This document shows, one piece after another, positions 56,173-64,000 of a DNA stretch of 64,000 nt (positions within the stretch are counted from its first letter, which is position 1; each line of letters opens with the position of its first letter). Under the pieces are notes generated by a model. The model saw only the letters and a list, made by a program, of their open reading frames with translations. It was not told the origin of the DNA and did no database searches. The stretch comes from Austropuccinia psidii (taxonomy: Eukaryota; Basidiomycota; Pucciniomycetes; Pucciniales; Sphaerophragmiaceae). The DNA is taken from the NCBI GenBank assembly GCA_023105745.1, contig JALGQZ010000004.1, positions 63,709,112-63,773,111 on the forward strand. The letters are read 5' to 3'. The position numbers and the translations under genes were made by a program.

Positions 56173-57959
56173 AAAGGGATTTGTTTTCTTAATTATTTGG
56201 TAGTAATAAAACTTCACACAGAGAAATTCTTTCACATATTTTTAATCCTGAAAAATAAAACAAATTTAATTTTCTTTCAATGGGAGAGATATTTGGATAG
56301 AAATATTCTGTTAGTTAAGAAATTTAAATAAATAGTTGCAATGAAATAATTCTTCCTGTTCCACCAATAACTTAGCTACTAAACCCCACAATCATCAAAG
56401 GAATATGATCAATTGAGTAAATCTCTGTAAGAATCCTACAGGAATATTCAATTTCAAATCTTAAAAAACTTAAATCAATATTCTTTACTCAAATTCTTGA
56501 ATCCAATTGGAGAATCAATGTTTTCCATATTTTAACTATCATTTGTTAATGATATACCATTTTATATAATTTACTTCTATTTTTTTTCTGTTAATATTCC
56601 ACACACTTTAATGAAATAATTTCATTACAAACTATACTAATCATGAGTTATATTTATTGGGACCATATTTTTGGACGCAATTTAAAGCATGATATTCCAT
56701 ATGTTTTGGTTCAGTTGAAGTCCTTCCTAATGTGAATAAATCTTCTTTTTCCGTTGAGTATTTTAATATTCCAAAATTTTATTCCTAAAAATATACAATT
56801 GACCATGAAGCCATATCATTTCAACACTCTAAATAAAATTATCTTTATAATTATGCATAAAATTCCAAAAAATACTTACAGAAGTTAAGAAAAATTATAT
56901 CAAACGGAAAGATCCAATCATTAGAAGAGAATTTTTAAAGGAATCCTACACCAAAATAGTAATGTATGTCCATTGAAAGAAATTATGGAGAAATGATTAT
57001 TTCCTAATATTGTACTATAATTGTCCTTATTAATAATTATAGCAGATATGGAATACCTATGATGAGATATTTCATTATAGCTTTTAGGAATAGGAGTATA
57101 TAATTACATATGAAAAGATACTATAATTGATTAATAAACATAGGTCTCAAGGATATATTGATACAAGGATAGTTGATATATAAGTATTTTTGTTTTTTTA
57201 AAAAAATCTATATTTTTAAAGTTGATACTTTATGATAAAATAATCATATTAATAATTTTACTATCTAAACCAAATAATATAAGAGAGTTATTTAATGGAA
57301 CTTCTGAAAAATTAAAAGAAGATATACCATTTGGACAGATAAACTACTACCAACACTAGGAAAAATAATTTTTATTTATTTCATGTCTTCTAATAATTCA
57401 AATACCAAAAATGATAACAGTTATATCATAGACAGCTTTTTTTTAATTTGATTATTTATTATTTTACAACATAATGAGATTTTTAAAAGGAAAAAAAATT
57501 GGGCTTATCTGGGAGATAAAGTTGTTAAAATCAAAAATTAATTACAATATTATCATCCATGCTTCATAATAATTCAATAGATTTATTAATATAAAATCTT
57601 TGATTGAGATGTGATATGAATTTTTGATAATATTTTAAATACTGAGGGATATATGATTAATAAGAGATCTTTTTTATACTTAATATCCTTCTCCTAGCTA
57701 GAATTATGTGAATTAAATCAATTTTCTGATGCAATTGCATCATTAATGAATAATTTTTGAACCTTATCATACCATTTATTGAGATTTATGGCCAGAAGTA
57801 TAAATAAATTGAATAATACTCCAGTAAGATCTCTCATATTAAGCTCTTTGTTATTAATTAATTTCACAATTAAGAATATTAAATTGATTAATAATCTTAT
57901 GGTACTCAAAATACATTCTTATGACCATGAAAGGTATGAAAATGAGTTTTTGGATATAT

Positions 57960-58330
57960 AATATTCAAGCTGTTATAGCCACCTTATTTGAAAAGAAAAG
58001 AAATGATCATAAAATTCTTTCAAGATCTAAAAATTTCCCTGATAAAATTATGATAGAGTTTTATTAAATCATCATAACCCTATTTTGATGATTTATTCAA
58101 TCATAGCTCTTTTTCTTGAATATTTACTATTTTAAGCTTTGAAAATTGATTTAAGCGGTTGATTACAGAATGTTTTAGTAAAATTAAGAATTATCAGCCA
58201 CATATAAAATATTGAATTAATTTTTGAAATTTCATTTTGAGTTATTACCACTTTGAAAATGGAATTGTAAACTGAATTATTTAAAATGGCAGTTTCTAGT
58301 CCAATCTGGGGTTATAGCTAAAAACAACTG
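57960..58330 (-). repeat. Relic of a family IV-like LTR
   Basis: The part around 58060-58270 (AAATCATCATAACCCTATTT, TTTTAAGCTTTGAAAATTGA, TTATTACCACTTTGAAAATG) aligns in order with the solo family IV LTR near 20055-20260, with many changes and gaps. Its ends are not defined. Confidence 0.4.
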
Positions 58331-58818
58331 GCTTAAAATGAGTTATTTAAAATGTAAATAACATTAAGCTACATAATAAATATCTAAATGAAGAGAGAAT
58401 ACATTATACATAATTTAAAGAATAATTTTATTAGGAAAACCCCATTTTTATGTTAGAAATAGTAAAAAGTACGTATATCCAGGTATGTCAGTAACTATTA
58501 TTTCTAGATATATTTTACAAATATGAAATCTATTTTACTATTAATTATTAATCTAATTTCTTAATACATTTTCTAGTTTTACTTATTTTACTTCTTACTA
58601 TTTTGAAACATATTTTATCATTATCAGTTTTTGCTTATAAGTGACTAATAAATTAATTTCAATTTATTTATTCAAATTTATATCAATTTTGTGTGGTATT
58701 AATTCATATAAAAAGATAATTTTTAACATATGTATTATAATCAAATTTATAATCACTATTAAAAAATTTACTTTTATATTCATTTTTAATACATCTTTAT
58801 TATGAAAATTGCTTTTTA

Positions 58819-60647
58819 TGTAAGGTGTGGATATGAAACTTTGATTAAAAATCAAGTACTTTTCCTGTCCTCAAAATTTTTATAAGGTAAAATTCAGTTA
58901 AAAATAGTATGAAATATTATTTTTAAGAGAAAACATGCCAATTTTATTGTTTATAACTTTATTAGTATAAAACAATAATATTATAAAAATTTATTGTTTT
59001 ACCAACAATAAAAATTTATCCAAAGAATACTCTACAAGAGATATTTTAAGGCTACAAAAGAAATTTCTTCAAGAGCAATTTCAATTGGAATTAATTGAGC
59101 AAAGAACTGCAAGCAATTAATTAAAGAACAAAGTCTTTAAAAAGAATATTAAAGAGAAAACACGCCCAAAAGTGACCAGAGTGAATTTGGAAACAAAGTG
59201 ACAAAGTTTACAGTGATGAAAGATGCTTTAATTCACTTTTGGGGTGGTTCAGGGGTAAAAATGATTATAAGAGTTACAAACAATGATTATAATGATTTTT
59301 TCACGTGGTTAAATGGATTAAAATGATTTAAAAATGGTGGTTGGAATCTTTGATTGATTGGTTTAACAGTGTTTAAACTAATTAATAAAAGGAAAAGATT
59401 CTAACATGAAGAGAAAAGTGGGGCAAAGAAGACATTCTTTTATAGCCATCAATTCTCTTACTCCAAAAGTAAATTTTACTCTTGTCAGTCGTGAAAAACA
59501 GTATGACAACAGAAAAGCCAATTATGGCATCATTGAACCCTGGTTTAGACCAAAAAGGGCTGGTTTAAGCCATTTTTAGCCATTTTAGACCCTTAAATCA
59601 GCCATTACTATAGCAATACCAGGCCTAGAGCCTTCAAAACACGTCAGAATGTGTGTCTGAGGCGTAGAAACAAGTTAAAACTGTTTTTATTATGATTGTT
59701 TTATCTTAAGGGTAGTTTTACCCTCTTGGCAACAGCTAAAACTACCCCAGTTGGTATCAAAACCTCATCATCAATTGAGTCCACAGACCCTGTAACTCAA
59801 TTCCAGGCCAAAAGTGATGAACTTTTGCGTGAATTTTGACATCCCATGCCTGTCAGCAAGGATTTTGGGGGTCTAGCTCCCCCTTAGAGCTGGAGTTCCT
59901 TTCCCCCCCCCAAATTTAATCTTTCCAATTTATTTTTCCTTTAATTCCTCATCATGTATTATACTTATAATTTACATATGTAATTCAATTCAATTGTACA
60001 GTACAATACAGTAATAATTGACACCTCATATGTAAATCAAAGTTCACTTATGTAATACACGCGCACATTTTGACATTTCAATTGAATTCCATTGAAAATA
60101 CTTCAATTCCTCATAACTTCTAAACTAAACACAACACCTCAATTTTAACACAAAAATTGATGGTTAACACCACATGTGGTGTGAATTAAATTAAGGTTTT
60201 GAGGATTTTCAACTTTTGTATTGAAAATACTAAAAACTTAATTTAAGCTTATTTAGAGTTGAGTTACAAGAATTTCACTCAGAGGTGACCCCACCTGATT
60301 TTTTATGAGGAATCCAATGGTGAAATAAATTTTATGTATTTATTTATTGGATAAAAAGTTATAATAATTTTTATTTAACTTTTTTCCAAATTTATTTATT
60401 TTTTCACAATTTTGTTAAAATTTCATTTTTACTTAATTTTTTCAAGTATAAATGTAATTTTATAGTTACAAAATTTAATGTATTTTTATTTTTAAATTGT
60501 AATTAATTTTTTATTTTTAATATAGTTTTATATTTATATTTTGATTTTTATTTTAATAATATAAATAAATTTATTTTATTCATATTAATATGTTATTTTT
60601 TATATTTGTGGTCTTTTGGGTATATGAAATTACCTCTAAGGCTCACA
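58819..60647 (-). repeat. R6 3' LTR (family III, 1829 bp)
   Basis: On the plus strand it runs TGTAAGGTGTGG...CTAAGGCTCACA and is highly similar to the R3 LTRs. In R-U5, ACATGCC replaces the R3-equivalent ACACGCC, a CpG decay that introduces an ATG on the transcript strand. Confidence 0.95.
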
Positions 60648-60659
60648 TTCCCTCCCCCT
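60648..60659 (-). other. R6 polypurine tract
   Basis: On the minus strand AGGGGGAGGGAA, identical to R3. Confidence 0.8.
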
Positions 60660-60670
60660 AAAAAAGAATA

Positions 60671-61493
60671 TTACTTTGTAATATTGGTGTTTCTAGTGTG
60701 TCTGAATCTCCTGAGGAGTTTGGTAGCTTCTGGTATATCCTTTTCTTCTAACCATTCATCTTCACAAGTTGGGTCACTGTACCTAACAAGGTATTCCCTT
60801 ACTTTCTTGGTTCTTAATTTCCTTCCTTTAAGAACTTTGGTAATTTTCTTAGTACCAGATGTCTCAATAGGAAAGTATCTGTCTTTGTTATTATGTAAAT
60901 CTATCCCATACATGATTAAATAGTCATTTCCCAATAAAAATGGGTGCTAGGGCAATTTTCCATAACAACCAATTCAACTGTGATTCTCAAATTCCCATTT
61001 ATGTGTGGGAATATGATATTGGTCTCAAAGATTCCTAATGCTTTCATTGGGTTACTTGTACTGTTTAATTTTATACCATCAAGTAGGTGAAATCTTCCTT
61101 TATCATATGATCCTGTCCATACTTCATCCAAGGCATGTATTAGAGAGTTGTCTTTACAGTCTTTGTTCACTAATTTGTATAAGATGCTACAATTGTTATC
61201 TTGAATGTAACTATTTCTGACCTCTTCAAAGAAGGTGGTGTTCAAGTCTGTAACACTTATTCCTTCTATTGGGATTTGGTTTTAATAAGTTGTGCCCCTT
61301 GAGCTTTTGATAAATCAAGTTGACTATTGCTCAATTGTGGCAAATGGGAATAAGACTCCATTATGTCAAAAGTGGCATTGATATTTTCTATATCTTTTGA
61401 AGATTCAGAAAATATGGATGACTTATCATCTGAATTGTCTTCAATTATGTCATCTTTTTTCAACATCAGGTCCCTTTCCAATATTAATTTCAT
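60671..61493 (-). pseudogene. pol: R6 scrambled pro-pol remnant
   Basis: Segments appear in an order different from R3. After the gag-protease spacer (to about 61283, R3 position ~28530), the sequence jumps forward to the integrase N-terminal region (R3 ~30520-30720; [23 protein letters not shown]). Near 61071-61080 it jumps back to protease (R3 ~28690-28905; FNSASNPMKALGIFETN, GNDYLIMYGIDLHNNKDRYF). Near 60871 it jumps forward to the chromodomain tail (R3 ~31913-32112). The protease active site, reverse transcriptase, RNase H and integrase core are absent. The middle junction lies in GATGGTATAA, present at both R3 sites. A small deletion near 60950 adds a frameshift. Confidence 0.85.
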
Positions 61494-63612
61494 TGATTTT
61501 CCCCCTTTTTGGACATGTATTAGCTAGATGGGTGGTGCTTTGGCAAATATGGCACTTTTTGACTGTATCTGCAGATTTATACCCAACATTATTAGAATTT
61601 CCTTTGGGGTTTTTGTCCACAGAATCTTTCCAAGGTGTATTAAACCTTGTTTCAAGATTCACCCTACTAGAACCAATTTTTGTTCTGGTGGTTACTTCTT
61701 CTAATATATTGATAATATCCTCTGCTGAAGATTGTTCAGTAGTCCTGCTTTTGATAGCATGCTCTAAGTCACCTCCACATTGTCTCAGAATTTTTCTATG
61801 GATCATAAATTCTGACATGTCAGGATATAATGCTGTTAATCTGTCCTTTTGTTGGCAAAACCATGGTAAAGCTTTGTCTTTATCAGCATTAAATTTGGCA
61901 GATTCAAAGGCTGTTTCAACTTTAAACCTCCAAGCATCATTTGCCCATTTGTTGATGATTTGGGTTTTCCACCAAGTCCAACTCTGGTGTCCATGTGCTT
62001 GTCTTATTTTGATGTACCATCTGTGAGCTGATCTGGTAAACAAGGTGTTAAACCTGTCTGTTACCAATCTGTCTGGTAATTCAAAATCCTCTTTGATCAT
62101 GTCAATACCTCTAATGAATTCCATATGGTCATACTCTCCTTCACCACTGAAGTGAGGCCATTCTTTAAGTTTTGGAACTTCTTTCAAGAGTGCTTGGCCC
62201 ATGGATGGTTCCAAGTTATGAAAAGAAGTGGATAATTCATTTTTTAATTGTGAATTATCAGGATCCAATACTTGTGGATTTGGAATTCTTGTGCCCTCAT
62301 TTTGATTTAGAGGTGTAGACATTCTTGATAAGGTGTTCAGTATTTGTTCAATGTCATTCATTTTACTGTTGCTACACCTTTGGGAATTTCTGTATTCATG
62401 TTGGAAGCTTTGTATTAAATTTATTACTTCAATTTTATACATGTCTTCTTTATGTGTCAGTTCTTGCCATAACTCTGTCTGTCTTGTATTATCAGCAGTG
62501 ACTTGATTCAATTTCATTGATAATTTTGATACTTCTTCTTGTGAAGCATCAAAACACTTTTTCAAGGCAATGGTATATGTCTTTACTTCAGTAAATGAAT
62601 TTGAAATGTCATCAAGGACTTTCTTGTTATCTGTCTTGATAATATTTATGGCTTGTTTAATTCTTGTTTCAATTATGTCATCAATATTGAATTTAGAATG
62701 TTTATCTGTTAATTCTTTAATAATGGCAGATTGTTCATTTATTTTATTGTTAGAAGAATTATCATTATTGGAATTTTTAATTGTTCTTAAAACTTTTTCA
62801 AAACACATAAGTGTTTCATTAATTTGGCACAGACTCAGGTTGTTTGTTTTAATGTTGTTACAAATGGTGTCATTTTTATCAGAAAGATGTTTTTTCACGT
62901 CATTTATAGCATTATACAACTCTGGGATGGAATCAAATATGTCAGAAATCATTTCTGGAACCTTAATCTGGCTTCCTCCTTCTTCTGTAATTCCATAATG
63001 GTTCTGGCCATCTGGAATACATTTTCCATGGCATCCTGCTGAATTTTTGGGATTCTGTAGCCCTGGCTGTAAGGTTTTGGGGCTGGTGCCTTCCCTTTGC
63101 CATTGTTTGGAGTTTGTGGCTGCTTTTTCATGTTGGAATTTCTGCTGCTGGCCACTGGGGCTGTTTTTGGCACTGGTTTGGGTGGTGGAGGGTTGTTTTT
63201 CCTCCATTCTAGTGTCAAAAGCATCATGTTTTTCTTCTCCATCAATGGATGCCATCCATTGAGCAATTTGCAAGTGTTGGGATGGCCTAAGGATTTTCGT
63301 ACTGTCAGGTAAGAATTCATGCAATTCTTCCACAGGTCTGCAAGGATCTGGTACTCTTTGAATTGAAGTGCATTGTTGTATGCACTGTGGGTGGCTTTGT
63401 ATATGTCCACAGAGGCTTGTTGTGGCGGTGTCAGCTCTTTTTGAAGGTAAAATAGTATTATCAGCTTCAGAATGACCCAATTTAGTTGTTTGGAAGTCAT
63501 CAACTGACCCTTTTCCTTCTGTAGCTGGTTGGCTTCTGCCATAATCACGTCTATTACCTTTTTGGGAGCTGCTTGAGGGGTTGTAGCTGGCTCCTGACCT
63601 GGTTGAAGGCAT
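61450..63612 (-). CDS. gag: R6 Gag, intact (720 residues)
   Basis: This is an uninterrupted minus-strand frame from the ATG 63612 (inside the predicted intron) to a stop at 61450. It matches R3 Gag through N-terminal overlap region, Asn/Lys-rich middle, capsid (KEWPHFSGEGEYDHMEF, WTWWKTQIINKW) and the CCHC knuckle CHICQSTTHLANTC near residue 687. Compared with R3 it then shifts frame and stops, so the protease is not fused. Since pol is lost but Gag is open, R6 could in principle supply Gag and be mobilised by proteins from full copies such as R3 relatives. No evidence of expression. Confidence 0.88.
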   Translation of the reverse strand: MPSTRSGASYNPSSSSQKGNRRDYGRSQPATEGKGSVDDFQTTKLGHSEADNTILPSKRADTATTSLCGHIQSHPQCIQQCTSIQRVPDPCRPVEELHEFLPDSTKILRPSQHLQIAQWMASIDGEEKHDAFDTRMEEKQPSTTQTSAKNSPSGQQQKFQHEKAATNSKQWQREGTSPKTLQPGLQNPKNSAGCHGKCIPDGQNHYGITEEGGSQIKVPEMISDIFDSIPELYNAINDVKKHLSDKNDTICNNIKTNNLSLCQINETLMCFEKVLRTIKNSNNDNSSNNKINEQSAIIKELTDKHSKFNIDDIIETRIKQAINIIKTDNKKVLDDISNSFTEVKTYTIALKKCFDASQEEVSKLSMKLNQVTADNTRQTELWQELTHKEDMYKIEVINLIQSFQHEYRNSQRCSNSKMNDIEQILNTLSRMSTPLNQNEGTRIPNPQVLDPDNSQLKNELSTSFHNLEPSMGQALLKEVPKLKEWPHFSGEGEYDHMEFIRGIDMIKEDFELPDRLVTDRFNTLFTRSAHRWYIKIRQAHGHQSWTWWKTQIINKWANDAWRFKVETAFESAKFNADKDKALPWFCQQKDRLTALYPDMSEFMIHRKILRQCGGDLEHAIKSRTTEQSSAEDIINILEEVTTRTKIGSSRVNLETRFNTPWKDSVDKNPKGNSNNVGYKSADTVKKCHICQSTTHLANTCPKRGKINEINIGKGPDVEKR
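62949..63598 (-). CDS. R6 accessory protein, overlapping gag
   Basis: The frame is open from the predicted acceptor (63599) to the stop at 62949: 650 nt, the same length as in R3. With the 198-nt leader exon and one splice-supplied base it gives 282 residues. It keeps the GWHPL motif, the Pro/Lys-rich stretch (KPVPKTAPVASSRNSNMKKQ) and the tail GYRIPKIQQDAMENVFQMAR. That both frames stay open while pol is wrecked suggests recent origin or retained usefulness; the sequence alone cannot separate these. Confidence 0.68.
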
Positions 63613-63662
63613 AATTATGGTTAAAAAAGGCTTAAAATAGTATTTTTACGTCAAAAACTTAC
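63599..63662 (-). other. R6 predicted intron (64 nt) carrying the gag ATG
   Basis: The donor is GTAAGT and the acceptor CAACCAG on the minus strand; the gag ATG at 63612 begins 14 nt before the intron end, as in R3. Confidence 0.62.
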
Positions 63663-63860
63663 TATTGGCCAAATTTTTAGCTTTCTGAAGGGTATTACTT
63701 ATGTCCAAGTTAATCAATTCAGAAGATATTGGTTCAGGCTGGTTATTTTGAGTCACAATAACAGTACTATTATGATCAGAATTAACAGTACTGGCAGGGA
63801 TAATGCTGGTTACTGTTGAGGCTGTTTCAATGTTTTCTTGTCTTACCACATTGTCAGACA
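63663..63860 (-). CDS. R6 leader exon (accessory N-terminus)
   Basis: This 198-nt open exon starts TG-TCT-GAC after TTTTAG, the same length and phase as in R3. One CpG decay (ACGTGG to ATGTGG near 63849) has introduced an out-of-frame ATG not present in R3. The upstream donor ATTATAA|GTGAGG is kept near 63939, so splicing would form A|TG-TCT. Confidence 0.5.
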
Positions 63861-64000
63861 CTAAAATTAATGAAAAAGCCAATTAATTAAGTAAAAAAAA
63901 GGTTATTTCAAAAAAGAAATAAAAATATAAGCCTCACTTATAATATGAAAAAAAAGTTCTTTTTTTATGGATTTTTTGAATTATAAGTATTTTTTATATG

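Larger units (their letters stand above)
54839..58813. other. Unassigned AT-rich stretch with LTR relics
   Basis: I see no gene or RNA here. Two short parts resemble decayed LTRs (listed separately). A less AT-rich patch near 55905-55995 has no open frame of note. Confidence 0.4.
58819..64000 (-). mobile_element. R6: family III element with scrambled pol, runs off the right edge
   Basis: In minus-strand order this is a leader and leader exon (right edge), intact gag (61450-63612), a short region made of reordered protease, integrase and chromodomain pieces (60671-61493), a polypurine tract and the 3' LTR (58819-60647). TTTTA at 58814-58818 is the candidate target duplication. Most of pol is missing (about 2.8 kb relative to R3), so R6 is non-autonomous but keeps cis signals and both 5' frames. 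The 5' LTR lies outside the window. Confidence 0.93.

Overview
The window is AT-rich, CpG-poor eukaryotic DNA made almost entirely of LTR retrotransposons of the Ty3 (Gypsy-type) chromovirus clade. I found no convincing host gene, rRNA, tRNA or CRISPR array. The Gag-Pol proteins (CCHC knuckle, aspartic protease, YIDD reverse transcriptase, RNase H, HHCC and DDE integrase, chromodomain-like tail), the short GT-AG introns and the dense nesting fit a large repeat-rich fungal genome. From memory they look most like elements of rust fungi (Pucciniales, for example Austropuccinia); no search was run.

Layout. R1 (family I, minus, 1-4028) runs off the left edge and sits inside the 3' LTR of R2. R2 (family II, minus, 4029-16664) is an old broken element; its gag is split by a solo LTR (family V, 10353-12914), which itself holds a solo family III LTR (10907-12734). 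From 16665 to 23871 there is unassigned DNA with a solo family IV LTR (18289-20845), a 587-bp solo LTR nested in that (18748-19334), and a foldback DNA element with 8-bp target duplications (23239-23774). R3 (family III, plus, 23877-33970) is young and nearly complete. R4 (family IV, plus, 34031-54833) is old and is split by R5 (family II, minus, 39424-49712), which is very young. After 3.9 kb of unassigned DNA with LTR relics, R6 (family III, minus, 58819 to the right edge) has an intact gag but a scrambled pol. Eight insertions have identified target-site duplications, seven of them perfect.

The most interesting signal is a shared expression design at the 5' end of these elements. The gag AUG lies inside a short intron, 11-14 nt before the 3' splice site (possibly 20 nt in R1). 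In R2, R3, R4, R5 and R6 the upstream exon ends in the same phase. Splicing removes the gag AUG and joins that exon to a second reading frame that overlaps the start of gag. In R3, R5 and R6 this frame is intact and predicts a protein of about 285 residues; between families it is better conserved than the overlapping gag frame. In R3 the transcript leader has no AUG for 1,057 nt before the gag AUG, in R5 none for 1,221 nt, although the opposite strand of the R5 leader has about 15. In R3 an upstream intron would create the accessory AUG across the splice junction (A|TG). This suggests that unspliced RNA makes Gag-Pol and spliced RNA makes an accessory protein. No RNA evidence was available, so the splicing model is an inference from sequence.
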